A stretch of DNA of 64,000 nt from Streptomyces antioxidans. GTDB taxonomy: Bacteria > Actinomycetota > Actinomycetes > Streptomycetales > Streptomycetaceae. A program made the translations under genes and the position numbers. A model generated the notes under the pieces. The model saw only the letters and a list, made by a program, of their open reading frames with translations, was not told where the DNA came from and did no database searches. The stretch is taken from assembly GCF_000968685.2 (NCBI RefSeq), contig NZ_LAKD02000044.1:1-64000 (forward strand), read 5' to 3'. Positions 1-7,655 of this stretch are shown piece by piece. Numbering within the stretch: the first letter of the stretch is position 1; the number at the start of each line of letters is the position of its first letter.

Positions 1-4
1 TCCC

Positions 5-121
5 GAGCCACCGTAACCAGGGGCTGTGCCCCCCGGGTCTGCTCTTCCAGGGGCTGCGCCTCGAGCCACCGTAACCAGGGGCTGCGTCCCCGGGTCTGCT
101 CTTCCAGGGGCTGCGCCCCGG
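5..121. repeat. Two-copy direct repeat, period about 58 bp
   Basis: The segment starting GAGCCACCGTAACCAGGGG at 5 recurs at 63 with few differences, and fragments built around CCAGGGGCTGCGCC continue to about 250. The first 349 bases hold no convincing gene. They are GC-rich short repeats that can fold into small hairpins, downstream of the sdhB stop. Confidence 0.8.
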
Positions 122-250
122 GCCCCCTCTCAGGGGCTGCGCCTCGGGGCTCCCTGCCAAGGGCTTCGCTTCTGGACCCCTCTTCCATAGGCTGCGCCCC
201 CGTGACCGTCTCCCCGGGGCTCCCTTCCGAGGGCTGCGTTCCTGGAGGCC

Positions 251-322
251 GGGGTCTGGGGCGGAGCCCCAGTTTCGGGAAGGGGCGGGTAGGGGACTAG
301 CCCGCCGCAGGCGACACGGCCC
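251..322. repeat. Dispersed GC-rich repeat, copy 1
   Basis: Contains the hairpin core GGGGCGGAGCCCC, then CGGGAAGGGGCGGG and a CCCGCCGCAGGCGAC tail. The same arrangement recurs at about 27834-27940 (an inverted pair), 54446-54508, 58194-58258 and 58295-58362. Here it lies just past the sdhB stop and may serve as its terminator. Confidence 0.75.
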
Positions 323-349
323 CTCGGCCCCCTACCGCCCAGGGCGAAA

Positions 350-1120
350 CTACTCCCCGCGGCGCCGGATCTTGTTGCCGAGCCACACCAGCGGATCGTA
401 CTTGCGGTCCGCCGCCCGCTCCTTGAGCGGGATCAGCGCATTGTCCGTGATCTTGATCTGCTCGGGGCAGACCTCCGTACAGCACTTGGTGATGTTGCAG
501 TAGCCCAGTCCGTGCTCCTCCTGGGCGGTGCTCTTGCGGTCAAGACCGGTCTCGGCGGCCGCGTCCAGCGGATGCATGTCCAGCTCCGCGACCCGCATCA
601 GGAACCGCGGACCGGCGAACGCCTCCTTGTTCTCCTCGAAGTCCCGCACCACATGGCAGGTGTCCTGGCACAGGAAGCACTCGATGCACTTGCGGAACTC
701 CTGCGAGCGCCCCACGTCCTCCTGCCACATCCGGTACTCGCCCGGACCCAGCCCCTCCGGGGGCACGAAGGACGGCACCTCACGGGCCTTGGTGTAGTTG
801 AACGACACGTCCGTCACCAGGTCCCGCACCACCGGGAAGGCCCGCAGCGGGGTGATGGTGATCGTCTCGTTCCGTTCGAACACCGACATCCGGGTCATGC
901 ACAGCAGCCGCGGCCGCCCGTTGACCTCGGCGCTGCACGAACCGCATTTGCCCGCCTTGCAGTTCCAGCGGACCGCCAGGTCGGGGGCCTGGGTGGCCTG
1001 CAGCCGGTGGACGATGTCGAGCACCACCTCGCCGTCGTTGACCTCGACGTGGAAGTCCTTCAGACCGCCGCCGTCCTGGTCGCCCCGCCACACCCGGAAG
1101 TGGGCCTCGTACGCACTCAC
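350..1120 (-). CDS. sdhB: Succinate dehydrogenase/fumarate reductase iron-sulfur subunit
   Basis: Carries electrons from the flavoprotein to the membrane anchor of complex II. The 256-residue protein shows C54, C59, C62 (CKAGKCGSC) and C74 for the [2Fe-2S] cluster. Two further cysteine groups, CIECFLCQDTC at 145-155 and CNITKCCTEVC at 208-218, supply the [4Fe-4S] and [3Fe-4S] clusters. Its ATG overlaps the sdhA stop (ATGA), so translation is probably coupled. It is the last gene of a minus-strand operon of small gene-sdhC-sdhA-sdhB. Subunit sizes and order resemble mycobacterial Sdh1 (about Rv0247c-Rv0249c, from memory) rather than the four-subunit enzyme. The reaction direction, succinate oxidation or fumarate reduction, cannot be read from sequence; oxidation is likelier in an aerobe. 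Confidence 0.95.
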   Translation of the reverse strand: MSAYEAHFRVWRGDQDGGGLKDFHVEVNDGEVVLDIVHRLQATQAPDLAVRWNCKAGKCGSCSAEVNGRPRLLCMTRMSVFERNETITITPLRAFPVVRDLVTDVSFNYTKAREVPSFVPPEGLGPGEYRMWQEDVGRSQEFRKCIECFLCQDTCHVVRDFEENKEAFAGPRFLMRVAELDMHPLDAAAETGLDRKSTAQEEHGLGYCNITKCCTEVCPEQIKITDNALIPLKERAADRKYDPLVWLGNKIRRRGE

Positions 1121-3072
1121 TGGGTCAGCTCCTCGTCCGTCAGGTACTTCACCAGCTCGTCCTTCTCAAACAGATTCAGCAGGTCGGGCCGGATGGGTGG
1201 CATCTCACGCCGCTCGAGCCGGATCTGGCCGTGCCCGGAGTCGGGGGCCGCGAGCCCGCCCGAGGGGTCGGAGAGGCGGCAGACCAGATTGAGCCGCCGC
1301 CATCCGCGGTCCATCTCCGGGCAGTCGTCGCGGGTGTGTCCGCCGCGGCTCTCGGTCCGCTCCAGGGCGGCCCGTGCCACGCACTCGCTGACCAGCAGCA
1401 TGTTCCGCAGGTCGATCGCCAGGTGCCAGCCGGGGTTGAACTGCCGGTGGCCCTCGACCCCGGCGCGGCGCGCCCGGACCCGCAGACTGGCCAGCCGGTG
1501 CAGCGCCTCCTCCATCTCCTCGGCCTTGCGGATGATCCCCACCAGGTCGTTCATCGCCTGCTGGAGCTCCTGGTGGAGGGTGTACGGGTTCTCCGGCGGC
1601 CCGGCCGGGCCCGCGGTCTCGTCCGGCTCACCGGCCTCGGCGCTGAACGGGCGCAGCGCCTCGGCCGCCGCCAGGTCCAGCTGTGCCTCGTCCGGCACCG
1701 GGCGGGTGCCAGAGTCCGCGGTCTCCTGGGCGTAGCGGGCCGCGTGGAGCCCGGCGCGGCGCCCGAAGACCAGCAGGTCGGAGAGGGAGTTGCCGCCGAG
1801 CCGGTTGGAGCCGTGCATCCCGCCCGCGACCTCGCCCGCGGCGAAGAGACCGGGCACGCCGGTGGCGGCAGTGGTGTCCGGGTCGACGTCCACCCCGCCC
1901 ATCACGTAGTGACAGGTGGGGCCCACCTCCATGGGCTCGGCGGTGATGTCGACGTCCGCCAGCTCCTTGAACTGGTGGTGCATCGAGGGCAGCCGCCGCT
2001 TGATGACCTCGGGGGACATCCGGGTGGAGACGTCCAGGAAGACCCCGCCGTGCGGGGAGCCCCGGCCCGCCTTCACCTCGGCGTTGATGGCGCGGGCCAC
2101 TTCGTCGCGGGGCAGCAGCTCGGGCGGGCGGCGGTTGTGGTCCGGGTCCTCGTACCAGCGGTCGGCCTCGCCCTCGGACTGGGCGTACTTCTCCTTGAAG
2201 ACGTCCGGGACGTAGTCGAACATGAACCGCTTGCCCTCGCTGTTGCGCAGCACCCCGCCGTCGCCGCGCACCGACTCGGTGACCAGGATCCCCTTCACCG
2301 AGGGCGGCCAGACCATGCCGGTCGGGTGGAACTGCACAAACTCCATGTTGACCAGCGGGGCGCCCGCGAGCAGCGCCAGCGAATGGCCGTCGCCGGTGTA
2401 CTCCCAGGAGTTGGAGGTCACCTTGAAGGACTTGCCGATACCGCCGGTGGCCAGCACCACGGCCGGGGTCTCCAGGGTGAAGAAGCGGCCCGATTCGCGC
2501 TCGTAGCCGAAGACCCCGGCGACCCGGTCGCCGTCCTTGACGATCCGGGTGACCGTGCACTCCTGGAAGATCTTCAGCCGGGACTCGTAGTCGCCGGTGG
2601 CGGCCTTGTCCTCCTGCTGGAGGGAGACGATCTTCTGCTGGAGGGTGCGGATCAGCTCCAGGCCGGTGCGGTCCCCGACATGGGCGAGGCGGGGGTACTC
2701 ATGGCCGCCGAAGTTCCGCTGGGAGATCTTGCCCTCCGGGGTGCGGTCGAAGAGCGCGCCCCAGGTCTCCAGCTCCCAGACCCGGTCCGGGGCCTCCTGG
2801 GCGTGCAGCTCGGCCATCCGCCAGTGGTTGAGGAACTTGCCCCCGCGCATGGTGTCGCGGAAGTGCACCTGCCAGTTGTCGCGGTCGTTGACGTTGCCCA
2901 TGCTGGCGGCGATGCCGCCCTCGGCCATCACCGTATGGGCCTTGCCGAACAGTGACTTGCAGATGACGGCGCAGCGCATGCCCTGTTCGCGGGCCTCGAT
3001 CGCGGCACGCAGCCCGGCGCCGCCCGCGCCGATCACGACCACGTCCCACGCCTGCCGCTCGACTTGCGTCAT
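1117..3072 (-). CDS. sdhA: Succinate dehydrogenase/fumarate reductase flavoprotein subunit
   Basis: Catalytic subunit that binds FAD and interconverts succinate and fumarate on the cytoplasmic face. In 651 residues the N-terminal dinucleotide fold VVVIGAGGAGLRAAIEA is clear, followed by HTVMAEGGIAASMG (flavin attachment region), FVQFHPTGMV (substrate site), TESVRGDGG, and the C-terminal FAD motif GGMHGSNRLGGNSL. The ATG at 3072 follows GGAGAGGTG. The gene starts 16 bases after the sdhC stop and overlaps sdhB by 4 bases. The length matches Sdh1-type flavoproteins (about 646 residues) and exceeds the usual SdhA of about 590. Confidence 0.96.
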   Translation of the reverse strand: MTQVERQAWDVVVIGAGGAGLRAAIEAREQGMRCAVICKSLFGKAHTVMAEGGIAASMGNVNDRDNWQVHFRDTMRGGKFLNHWRMAELHAQEAPDRVWELETWGALFDRTPEGKISQRNFGGHEYPRLAHVGDRTGLELIRTLQQKIVSLQQEDKAATGDYESRLKIFQECTVTRIVKDGDRVAGVFGYERESGRFFTLETPAVVLATGGIGKSFKVTSNSWEYTGDGHSLALLAGAPLVNMEFVQFHPTGMVWPPSVKGILVTESVRGDGGVLRNSEGKRFMFDYVPDVFKEKYAQSEGEADRWYEDPDHNRRPPELLPRDEVARAINAEVKAGRGSPHGGVFLDVSTRMSPEVIKRRLPSMHHQFKELADVDITAEPMEVGPTCHYVMGGVDVDPDTTAATGVPGLFAAGEVAGGMHGSNRLGGNSLSDLLVFGRRAGLHAARYAQETADSGTRPVPDEAQLDLAAAEALRPFSAEAGEPDETAGPAGPPENPYTLHQELQQAMNDLVGIIRKAEEMEEALHRLASLRVRARRAGVEGHRQFNPGWHLAIDLRNMLLVSECVARAALERTESRGGHTRDDCPEMDRGWRRLNLVCRLSDPSGGLAAPDSGHGQIRLERREMPPIRPDLLNLFEKDELVKYLTDEELTQ

Positions 3073-3088
3073 CGGATGAGCACCTCTC

Positions 3089-3940
3089 CTAGAAAAAGCG
3101 GGGATCGTCGAAGGCGCCGCTCGCCACCAGATAGACGTAGAAGTCCGCGACGGCGACGCTGATGAGAGAGGCCCAGGCGAGCTGCATATGGCGTGCGTTG
3201 AGCCCGCTCACCCAGCCCCAGAGCCGATAGCGCACCGGATGCCGGGAGAAGTGCTTCAGCCGGCCGCCGACGATATGGCGGCAGGAGTGGCAGGAGAGGG
3301 TGTACGCCCAGATCAGCGCGATGTTGGCGAGCAGCACCAGGGTGCCGAGGCCCATATGTCCCCAGCGGCCGTGCTCGTCCCGGAAGCCGAGCACGGTGTC
3401 ATAGGTGAGGATCACCGCGACGATCACCGCGAAGTAGAAGAAGTAGCGGTGGACGTTCTGCAGGATCAGCGGGAAGCGGGTCTCGCCGGTGTACTTGGCG
3501 CGCGGTTCGGCGACCGCGCAGGCGGGCGGTGAGGCCCAGAAGCCCCGGTAATACGCCTTGCGGTAGTAGTAGCAGGTGAGCCGGAACCCCAGGGGGAAGA
3601 TCAGGATCAGCAGCGCCGGGGAAAGGCCCCACCACGCGCCGAAGATCTCCCAGTTGGCGCCGCCCTTCATGGGCACGCAGTTCTGCGCGATGCAGGGCGA
3701 GTAGAAGGGCGAGACATACGGCTCGGCGTAGTAGTCGTCCCCCGCGAAGGCCCGCCAGGTCGAGTAGACGATGAACGCGAACAGTCCGGCGGCGGTGAGG
3801 GCGGGGGAGAGCCACCAGCGATCGCTGCGCAGATGGCGGCCGGGGATGGCGGCGCGCGAGGGGCCGTGCACGCCGTGCGGGGCCGATCCGGAGTCCGCCG
3901 GTGCGGGCGTGGTGGTGTGGGGGTCGGTGCCTGTGGCCAA
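3089..3940 (-). CDS. sdhC: Succinate dehydrogenase membrane anchor subunit, Sdh1 type
   Basis: Single membrane subunit of the complex, 283 residues, with about five hydrophobic segments (near 45-62, 103-122, 163-182, 196-214 and 254-273). I chose the TTG at 3940 because GGAG sits six bases upstream and the protein then begins MATGTDPHTT; the reading frame stays open further upstream without a better start. Besides histidines usable for quinone or haem binding, it has a compact CHSCRH motif at residues 217-222 at the end of the fourth membrane segment, and cysteines at 83, 88, 123 and 141. Mycobacterial Sdh1 was reported to carry a membrane-embedded Rieske-type cluster, and this motif is the obvious candidate here. 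Confidence 0.85.
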   Translation of the reverse strand: MATGTDPHTTTPAPADSGSAPHGVHGPSRAAIPGRHLRSDRWWLSPALTAAGLFAFIVYSTWRAFAGDDYYAEPYVSPFYSPCIAQNCVPMKGGANWEIFGAWWGLSPALLILIFPLGFRLTCYYYRKAYYRGFWASPPACAVAEPRAKYTGETRFPLILQNVHRYFFYFAVIVAVILTYDTVLGFRDEHGRWGHMGLGTLVLLANIALIWAYTLSCHSCRHIVGGRLKHFSRHPVRYRLWGWVSGLNARHMQLAWASLISVAVADFYVYLVASGAFDDPRFF

Positions 3941-4014
3941 GGGGAACTCCGCGGTGGAGTGGTATGGGGGGACGGTGGGGTGCGCCCCGTGACGGGGGGC
4001 GCGCCGGACCGTCC

Positions 4015-4299
4015 CTAGGGCGCGTGGCGATCGCGCGCGCCGAGGCCCTCGTCGTCGACGTCCGACCACAGCGCACTGTCGTACGGGGCGTCGGGGACCG
4101 GAACCATTTCGGGGCGTGATCGCTCCACGGGGGCCGTCTCGCGCAGCAGCGCGAGGCTTTCGCGAAGGTGGTCCGCGTCGGTGCGGACGCGGCGTATCTC
4201 CAGCCCGCCGGCGCCCACCCGCTGCTCCAGCCGGGAGACGGAACGGACCAGGTCATCGAGACAGCGCTGGACGGCCGTCAAGTCGTCGTTCAAGGACAT
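4015..4299 (-). CDS. Small coiled-coil protein upstream of sdhC
   Basis: A 94-residue acidic protein starting MSLNDDLTAVQRCLDDLV. Residues 1-55 form heptad-like repeats (LTAVQRCLDDLVRSVSRL) that suggest a coiled coil. The C-terminal part is Pro/Asp rich and contains SALWSDVDDEGL. No catalytic motif is visible. It lies 74 bases before sdhC on the same strand and probably leads the sdh transcript. I do not recognise a functional family; an assembly or regulatory partner of the dehydrogenase is only a guess from position. Confidence 0.7.
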   Translation of the reverse strand: MSLNDDLTAVQRCLDDLVRSVSRLEQRVGAGGLEIRRVRTDADHLRESLALLRETAPVERSRPEMVPVPDAPYDSALWSDVDDEGLGARDRHAP

Positions 4300-4606
4300 G
4301 ACTTGCCCTCACTTCCGCGGTTGCGGTTGGCGACGCTCATGCGACAGCGAGTGTTACGCGCCGCGGTCCTGGTTGTGAAGGGATCTGTCGGGATTGGCGC
4401 CTTCACCGGCGGGATTCCGCCGTCGTGCGCCGGAGCGCGCGCCCGCCGCGTTGATCCGGGCGGGTGATCCTTTCCCCTCATGGCCGTCTCCATGGCCCTC
4501 TCGGCGTGCTGTCCCATGAACCGTCGCTTTGAGTGAGGACTATATGCGATCAGCGTCACACTATGCCAAATGCGCATATGTCCGTCACCCTGCGGAGGTA
4601 CGAGCC
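4300..4606. promoter_or_regulatory. Divergent intergenic region with inverted repeat
   Basis: Separates the sdh operon (minus) from the lipoprotein gene (plus). ATATGCG at 4542-4548 and CGCATAT at 4573-4579 form a perfect 7-bp inverted repeat with a 24-base spacer, in the AT-richest part of the gap. The downstream gene has GCGGAGG at 4592-4598, eight bases before its ATG. No other gene is visible here. Confidence 0.4.
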
Positions 4607-6676
4607 ATGCCCATCACCAAGCGCCGCCGCGCCATGCTGCTCGCCGCGGGAGTGATGCTGCCGCTGCCCGTACTGACCGGCTGCAGCTCGGAGGACGACG
4701 GCCCGCCGCCGCGCGCCGCCTGGGACATCGCCTCCGCGGCCCGCTCCGGGACCGCGGGCACCGGCACCCTGCGCTGGGCCCTGGACGCGACGCCCACCAC
4801 CCTCAACGCCTTCTCGAAGACCGCGGACACGGGCACCCAGCGGATCGCTGGCGCGGTGCTGCCCTCCCTCTTCACCCTTGACGCCCGCGGCCGGCCGCAG
4901 CGCAACGACGACTATCTGACCGCAGCCGACGTCACCTCGACCGATCCCAAGCAGGTCGTGGTCTTCAAGCTCAACCCCAAGGCGGTGTGGAGCGACGGGC
5001 GCCCGATCGGCGCGGAGGACTTCGAGGCCCAGTGGAAGGCGCTGCGCGGCACCGACGAGAAGTACGGGACGGCGCGCAACGCCGGATACGACCGGATCGC
5101 CAAGGTCGAACCGGGGGAGGGCAAGCACGAGGTCAAGGTCACCTTCGCCAAGCCGTACACCGACTGGCGCTCGCTGTTCACACCGCTGTACCCGAAGAGC
5201 GTGATGGGCAACCCGGCGGTCTTCACGGCCGCGGCGAACAAGGGGCTCGAGGTCGGCGCCGGGCCCTTCACGGTCCGCCAGGTGACGGACTCCGAGGTCA
5301 CCCTCGTCCGCAACCCCCGCTGGTGGGGCGACCGGGCGCGGCTGAGCCGTGTGGTCTTCCAGGCGGTCCCGGCCGAGAAGCGGGCCGAGGCGCTGGCCGC
5401 CGGGCGGCTGGACCTGGCCGAGGTGGACGGGGCCACGGCCCGGCGCATCCAGGCGACCGCCTCCAGCAAGCGGGCCGCGGGGGCCAAGCGGGGCTCCCCG
5501 GCCCCGGGCAAGGCGGGCGCGCCGGAGCCGTCCACGGACGGCCGGGAGGCGGGTGCTCAGGGCGCGGCCACCGGCGACACCGACAAGAACCCATCGGGGA
5601 CCCAGGCGCGGACCCGGGCGCTGAGCAGGTACACCCTTCGCAAGGCCCTGGACCCGGCCTACACCCAGCTCGCCCTCAACGGCACCAAGGGCCCGCTCGC
5701 CGATGAGCGGGTGCGCCGCGCGGTGGCCCGCGCGATCGACCGGAAGGCCCTGGCGAAGCTGGTGCTCAAGCCGATGGGGCTGCCGTACGAGCCACTGGGC
5801 AACCATCTGCTGATGGCGGGCCAGCCGGGCTACAAGGACCACAGCGGCGCCCTCGGCGACCCGGACACCAACGCCGCGCAGTCGCTGCTGGCGGACGCGG
5901 GCTGGCGGGTGGGCGGCGACAGCGGTCGGCAGAAGGGGGTGGACGGCAAGACGGACGACCGGGGCGGCCGCCACAGCGCCCCGACCCCCGACAGCGCCTC
6001 CGGCACCGCCTCCAGCACCGAGTCCGGAACCGCCTCCAGCACCGCGTCCAGCACTGCGTCCAGCACCGAGTCCACGAGCACACCCGGTGCCCGGCCCGCG
6101 GCCGGTGACGCCCGGCGGTCCGAACGCCTCCGGGAGACGGCGGTCGTACGGAAGAAGGGACGGCCGCTGGTGCTGCGCTTCGTCCTCCCCGACGACCAGA
6201 CCGGCGCCCGGCTGAGCACGGTCGGCGAGCGCATCGCGCGGATGCTGGAGAAGATCGGCGTCCGGACCGAGATCACCAAGGTCTCCGGCGAGAGCTACTT
6301 CCGGGACCACATCGCCACCGGCGACTACGACCTGGCCCTCTACTCCTGGCCCGCCTCCGCGTACCCGGCCACCGATTCCCGTCCCATCTACGCCAAGCCG
6401 CAGCCCGCGGCCGACGGCTCCCTGGTGGTCGAGCAGAACTACACCCGGGTGGGTACGGACCAGATCGACCAGCTCTTCGACCAGGCGCTCTCCGAGCTGG
6501 ACGGCGGCGCCGCGCGCTCCCTGGTCAGCCGGGCGGACGCCAGGATCTGGGCGGCGGCCGGATCGATCCCGCTCTATCAGCGGCCCCAGCTGGTCGCGAT
6601 GCGCAAGGGTTTGGTCAACGCGGGCGCCTTCGGCTTCGCCACCCCCCGCTACCAGGACATCGGCTTCCGGAAGTAG
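4607..6676 (+). CDS. Orphan family-5 solute-binding lipoprotein, LpqW-like
   Basis: A 689-residue lipoprotein of the peptide-binding (SBP_bac_5) fold. The signal peptide MPITKRRRAMLLAAGVMLPL ends in the lipobox LTGC with the lipidated cysteine at residue 26. ATG 4607 is preceded by GCGGAGG at a spacing of 8. The core has the expected peptide-binding features, including SDGRPIGAEDFEAQWKAL and the RRAVARAIDRKAL helix. Two low-complexity Ala/Gly/Ser/Thr linkers (around 288-335 and 440-510) interrupt it. No permease or ATPase adjoins it, so it is probably not a conventional import component. Position next to typA matches mycobacterial LpqW (Rv1166 next to Rv1165), which has this fold but influences cell-envelope glycolipid synthesis. 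I infer a related envelope role, not transport. Confidence 0.8.
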   Translation: MPITKRRRAMLLAAGVMLPLPVLTGCSSEDDGPPPRAAWDIASAARSGTAGTGTLRWALDATPTTLNAFSKTADTGTQRIAGAVLPSLFTLDARGRPQRNDDYLTAADVTSTDPKQVVVFKLNPKAVWSDGRPIGAEDFEAQWKALRGTDEKYGTARNAGYDRIAKVEPGEGKHEVKVTFAKPYTDWRSLFTPLYPKSVMGNPAVFTAAANKGLEVGAGPFTVRQVTDSEVTLVRNPRWWGDRARLSRVVFQAVPAEKRAEALAAGRLDLAEVDGATARRIQATASSKRAAGAKRGSPAPGKAGAPEPSTDGREAGAQGAATGDTDKNPSGTQARTRALSRYTLRKALDPAYTQLALNGTKGPLADERVRRAVARAIDRKALAKLVLKPMGLPYEPLGNHLLMAGQPGYKDHSGALGDPDTNAAQSLLADAGWRVGGDSGRQKGVDGKTDDRGGRHSAPTPDSASGTASSTESGTASSTASSTASSTESTSTPGARPAAGDARRSERLRETAVVRKKGRPLVLRFVLPDDQTGARLSTVGERIARMLEKIGVRTEITKVSGESYFRDHIATGDYDLALYSWPASAYPATDSRPIYAKPQPAADGSLVVEQNYTRVGTDQIDQLFDQALSELDGGAARSLVSRADARIWAAAGSIPLYQRPQLVAMRKGLVNAGAFGFATPRYQDIGFRK

Positions 6677-6688
6677 GGAGCCGCCGGT

Positions 6689-6728
6689 GAGGTTTCCCGC
6701 GAGGCTCCGGTGCCTCACGGGAATCCTC
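6689..6728 (+). terminator. Nested stem-loop after the LpqW-like gene
   Basis: GAGGTTTCCCG (6689-6699) pairs with CGGGAATCCTC (6718-6728) with one mismatch, and an inner GAGGC/GCCTC stem lies at 6701-6716. It begins 13 bases after the stop codon. There is no U-run, as is usual in Streptomyces. Confidence 0.6.
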
Positions 6729-6833
6729 TGAAGTCGCTCAACTGCCTTGCTGGTGTGTCCTCTCGTTCTGGATCATGTGTCTGATCACGGTCATGCCGCG
6801 CCGACCGCGCGGCGGACAGAACGGGGAGCGCGG

Positions 6834-7481
6834 ATGAAGCCCACATGGACTACGGGGATCGCGGCCATGATGATCGCCGCGACGGCTGTCGGGTGTTCCT
6901 TCGGCGACGGCGGCCGGAGCGACAGGGGAGCGTCCAACGACATCGGAGCGAGGCATGCCACCGCCTGCGACCACGGCAGCTACACCTGGTTCAACGTCTC
7001 CCGGCGCGCGGTGGTGACCGATATGGACCAGGGCCGGTACGACAAGGGGGAGGCGCTCAGCACCAAGCGTCTCAAGCAGATCGCCTCCTACACCAGGTCC
7101 GTCCGTACCGGAAACGGAGCCGAGCTGCCCTCGACGACGGTGTACCGCTCCCTGGCCGCTCATCTGAAGACGGGCGAGGGGCTCGCGGGCGATGGGACCA
7201 ACGAGAGGGGGAGGACCACCAAGGACGAACACGACAGCTGGGCGTACCGGAAGGCCGAGTCCCCCGGGCGCTATGTCACCGCTCGTGCGGTCCCTCTGGT
7301 CGAGGCCGACTTCCAGTACCGCTGCCCCGGCGACCCGGCGGTCACCGGCCATGTGGTGACCTGGGAGATCCCCTCGGAGATCATCGTCGAGTGTGGACGG
7401 AAGCCCGAGAAGAACCGCGATGACGGCGAGCGCGAGGCCGCCCGGCTGGGCTGTCGCAAGGGCGATCCCGCCGTGGCCTGA
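6834..7481 (+). CDS. Putative lipoprotein of unknown function
   Basis: A 215-residue protein starting MKPTWTTGIAAMMIAATAVG; ATG 6834 has GGGGAG five bases upstream. The lipobox AVGC predicts lipid attachment at Cys21. The mature part has few cysteines and no motif I recognise; a short ACDHGSYTWFNVSRRAVVTD segment and the GDPAVTGHVVTWEIPSEIIVEC stretch suggest a compact beta-rich extracellular domain. It lies between the LpqW-like gene and typA, all on the plus strand, but a terminator-like stem separates it from the former. Confidence 0.7.
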   Translation: MKPTWTTGIAAMMIAATAVGCSFGDGGRSDRGASNDIGARHATACDHGSYTWFNVSRRAVVTDMDQGRYDKGEALSTKRLKQIASYTRSVRTGNGAELPSTTVYRSLAAHLKTGEGLAGDGTNERGRTTKDEHDSWAYRKAESPGRYVTARAVPLVEADFQYRCPGDPAVTGHVVTWEIPSEIIVECGRKPEKNRDDGEREAARLGCRKGDPAVA

Positions 7482-7559
7482 CGGCCGTGCCGGGCTGTGG
7501 GGACGGGCCGGGGAATCCTGCCGGGATGGGCTGCGGCGTCCGGTCCCGCGCCGTCCCCG

Positions 7560-7565
7560 TACCAT
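7560..7565 (+). promoter_or_regulatory. Possible -10 element for typA
   Basis: TACCAT fits the actinobacterial TAnnAT/TAnnnT -10 form and lies about 90 bases before the typA ATG. The -35 region is poor, so the call rests on the -10 only. Confidence 0.3.
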
Positions 7566-7655
7566 GGGGGTGAGGCCGAGGCGTGATCAGCCCGGCGGAA
7601 GGCGCGCCGCCCAAGGAGCGCGTCGCCACCCAACAACCGGGAGAAGCGCGCTTTC

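Noticed and set aside
512..2955. Long open frames antisense to sdhA and sdhB
   Set aside because: High-GC antisense shadows; the minus-strand proteins have clear complex II motifs and these have none.
4556..6718. 720-codon frame antisense to the LpqW-like gene
   Set aside because: Arg/Gly/Ala-rich composition without domains; the plus-strand lipoprotein has signal peptide, ribosome site and family motifs.
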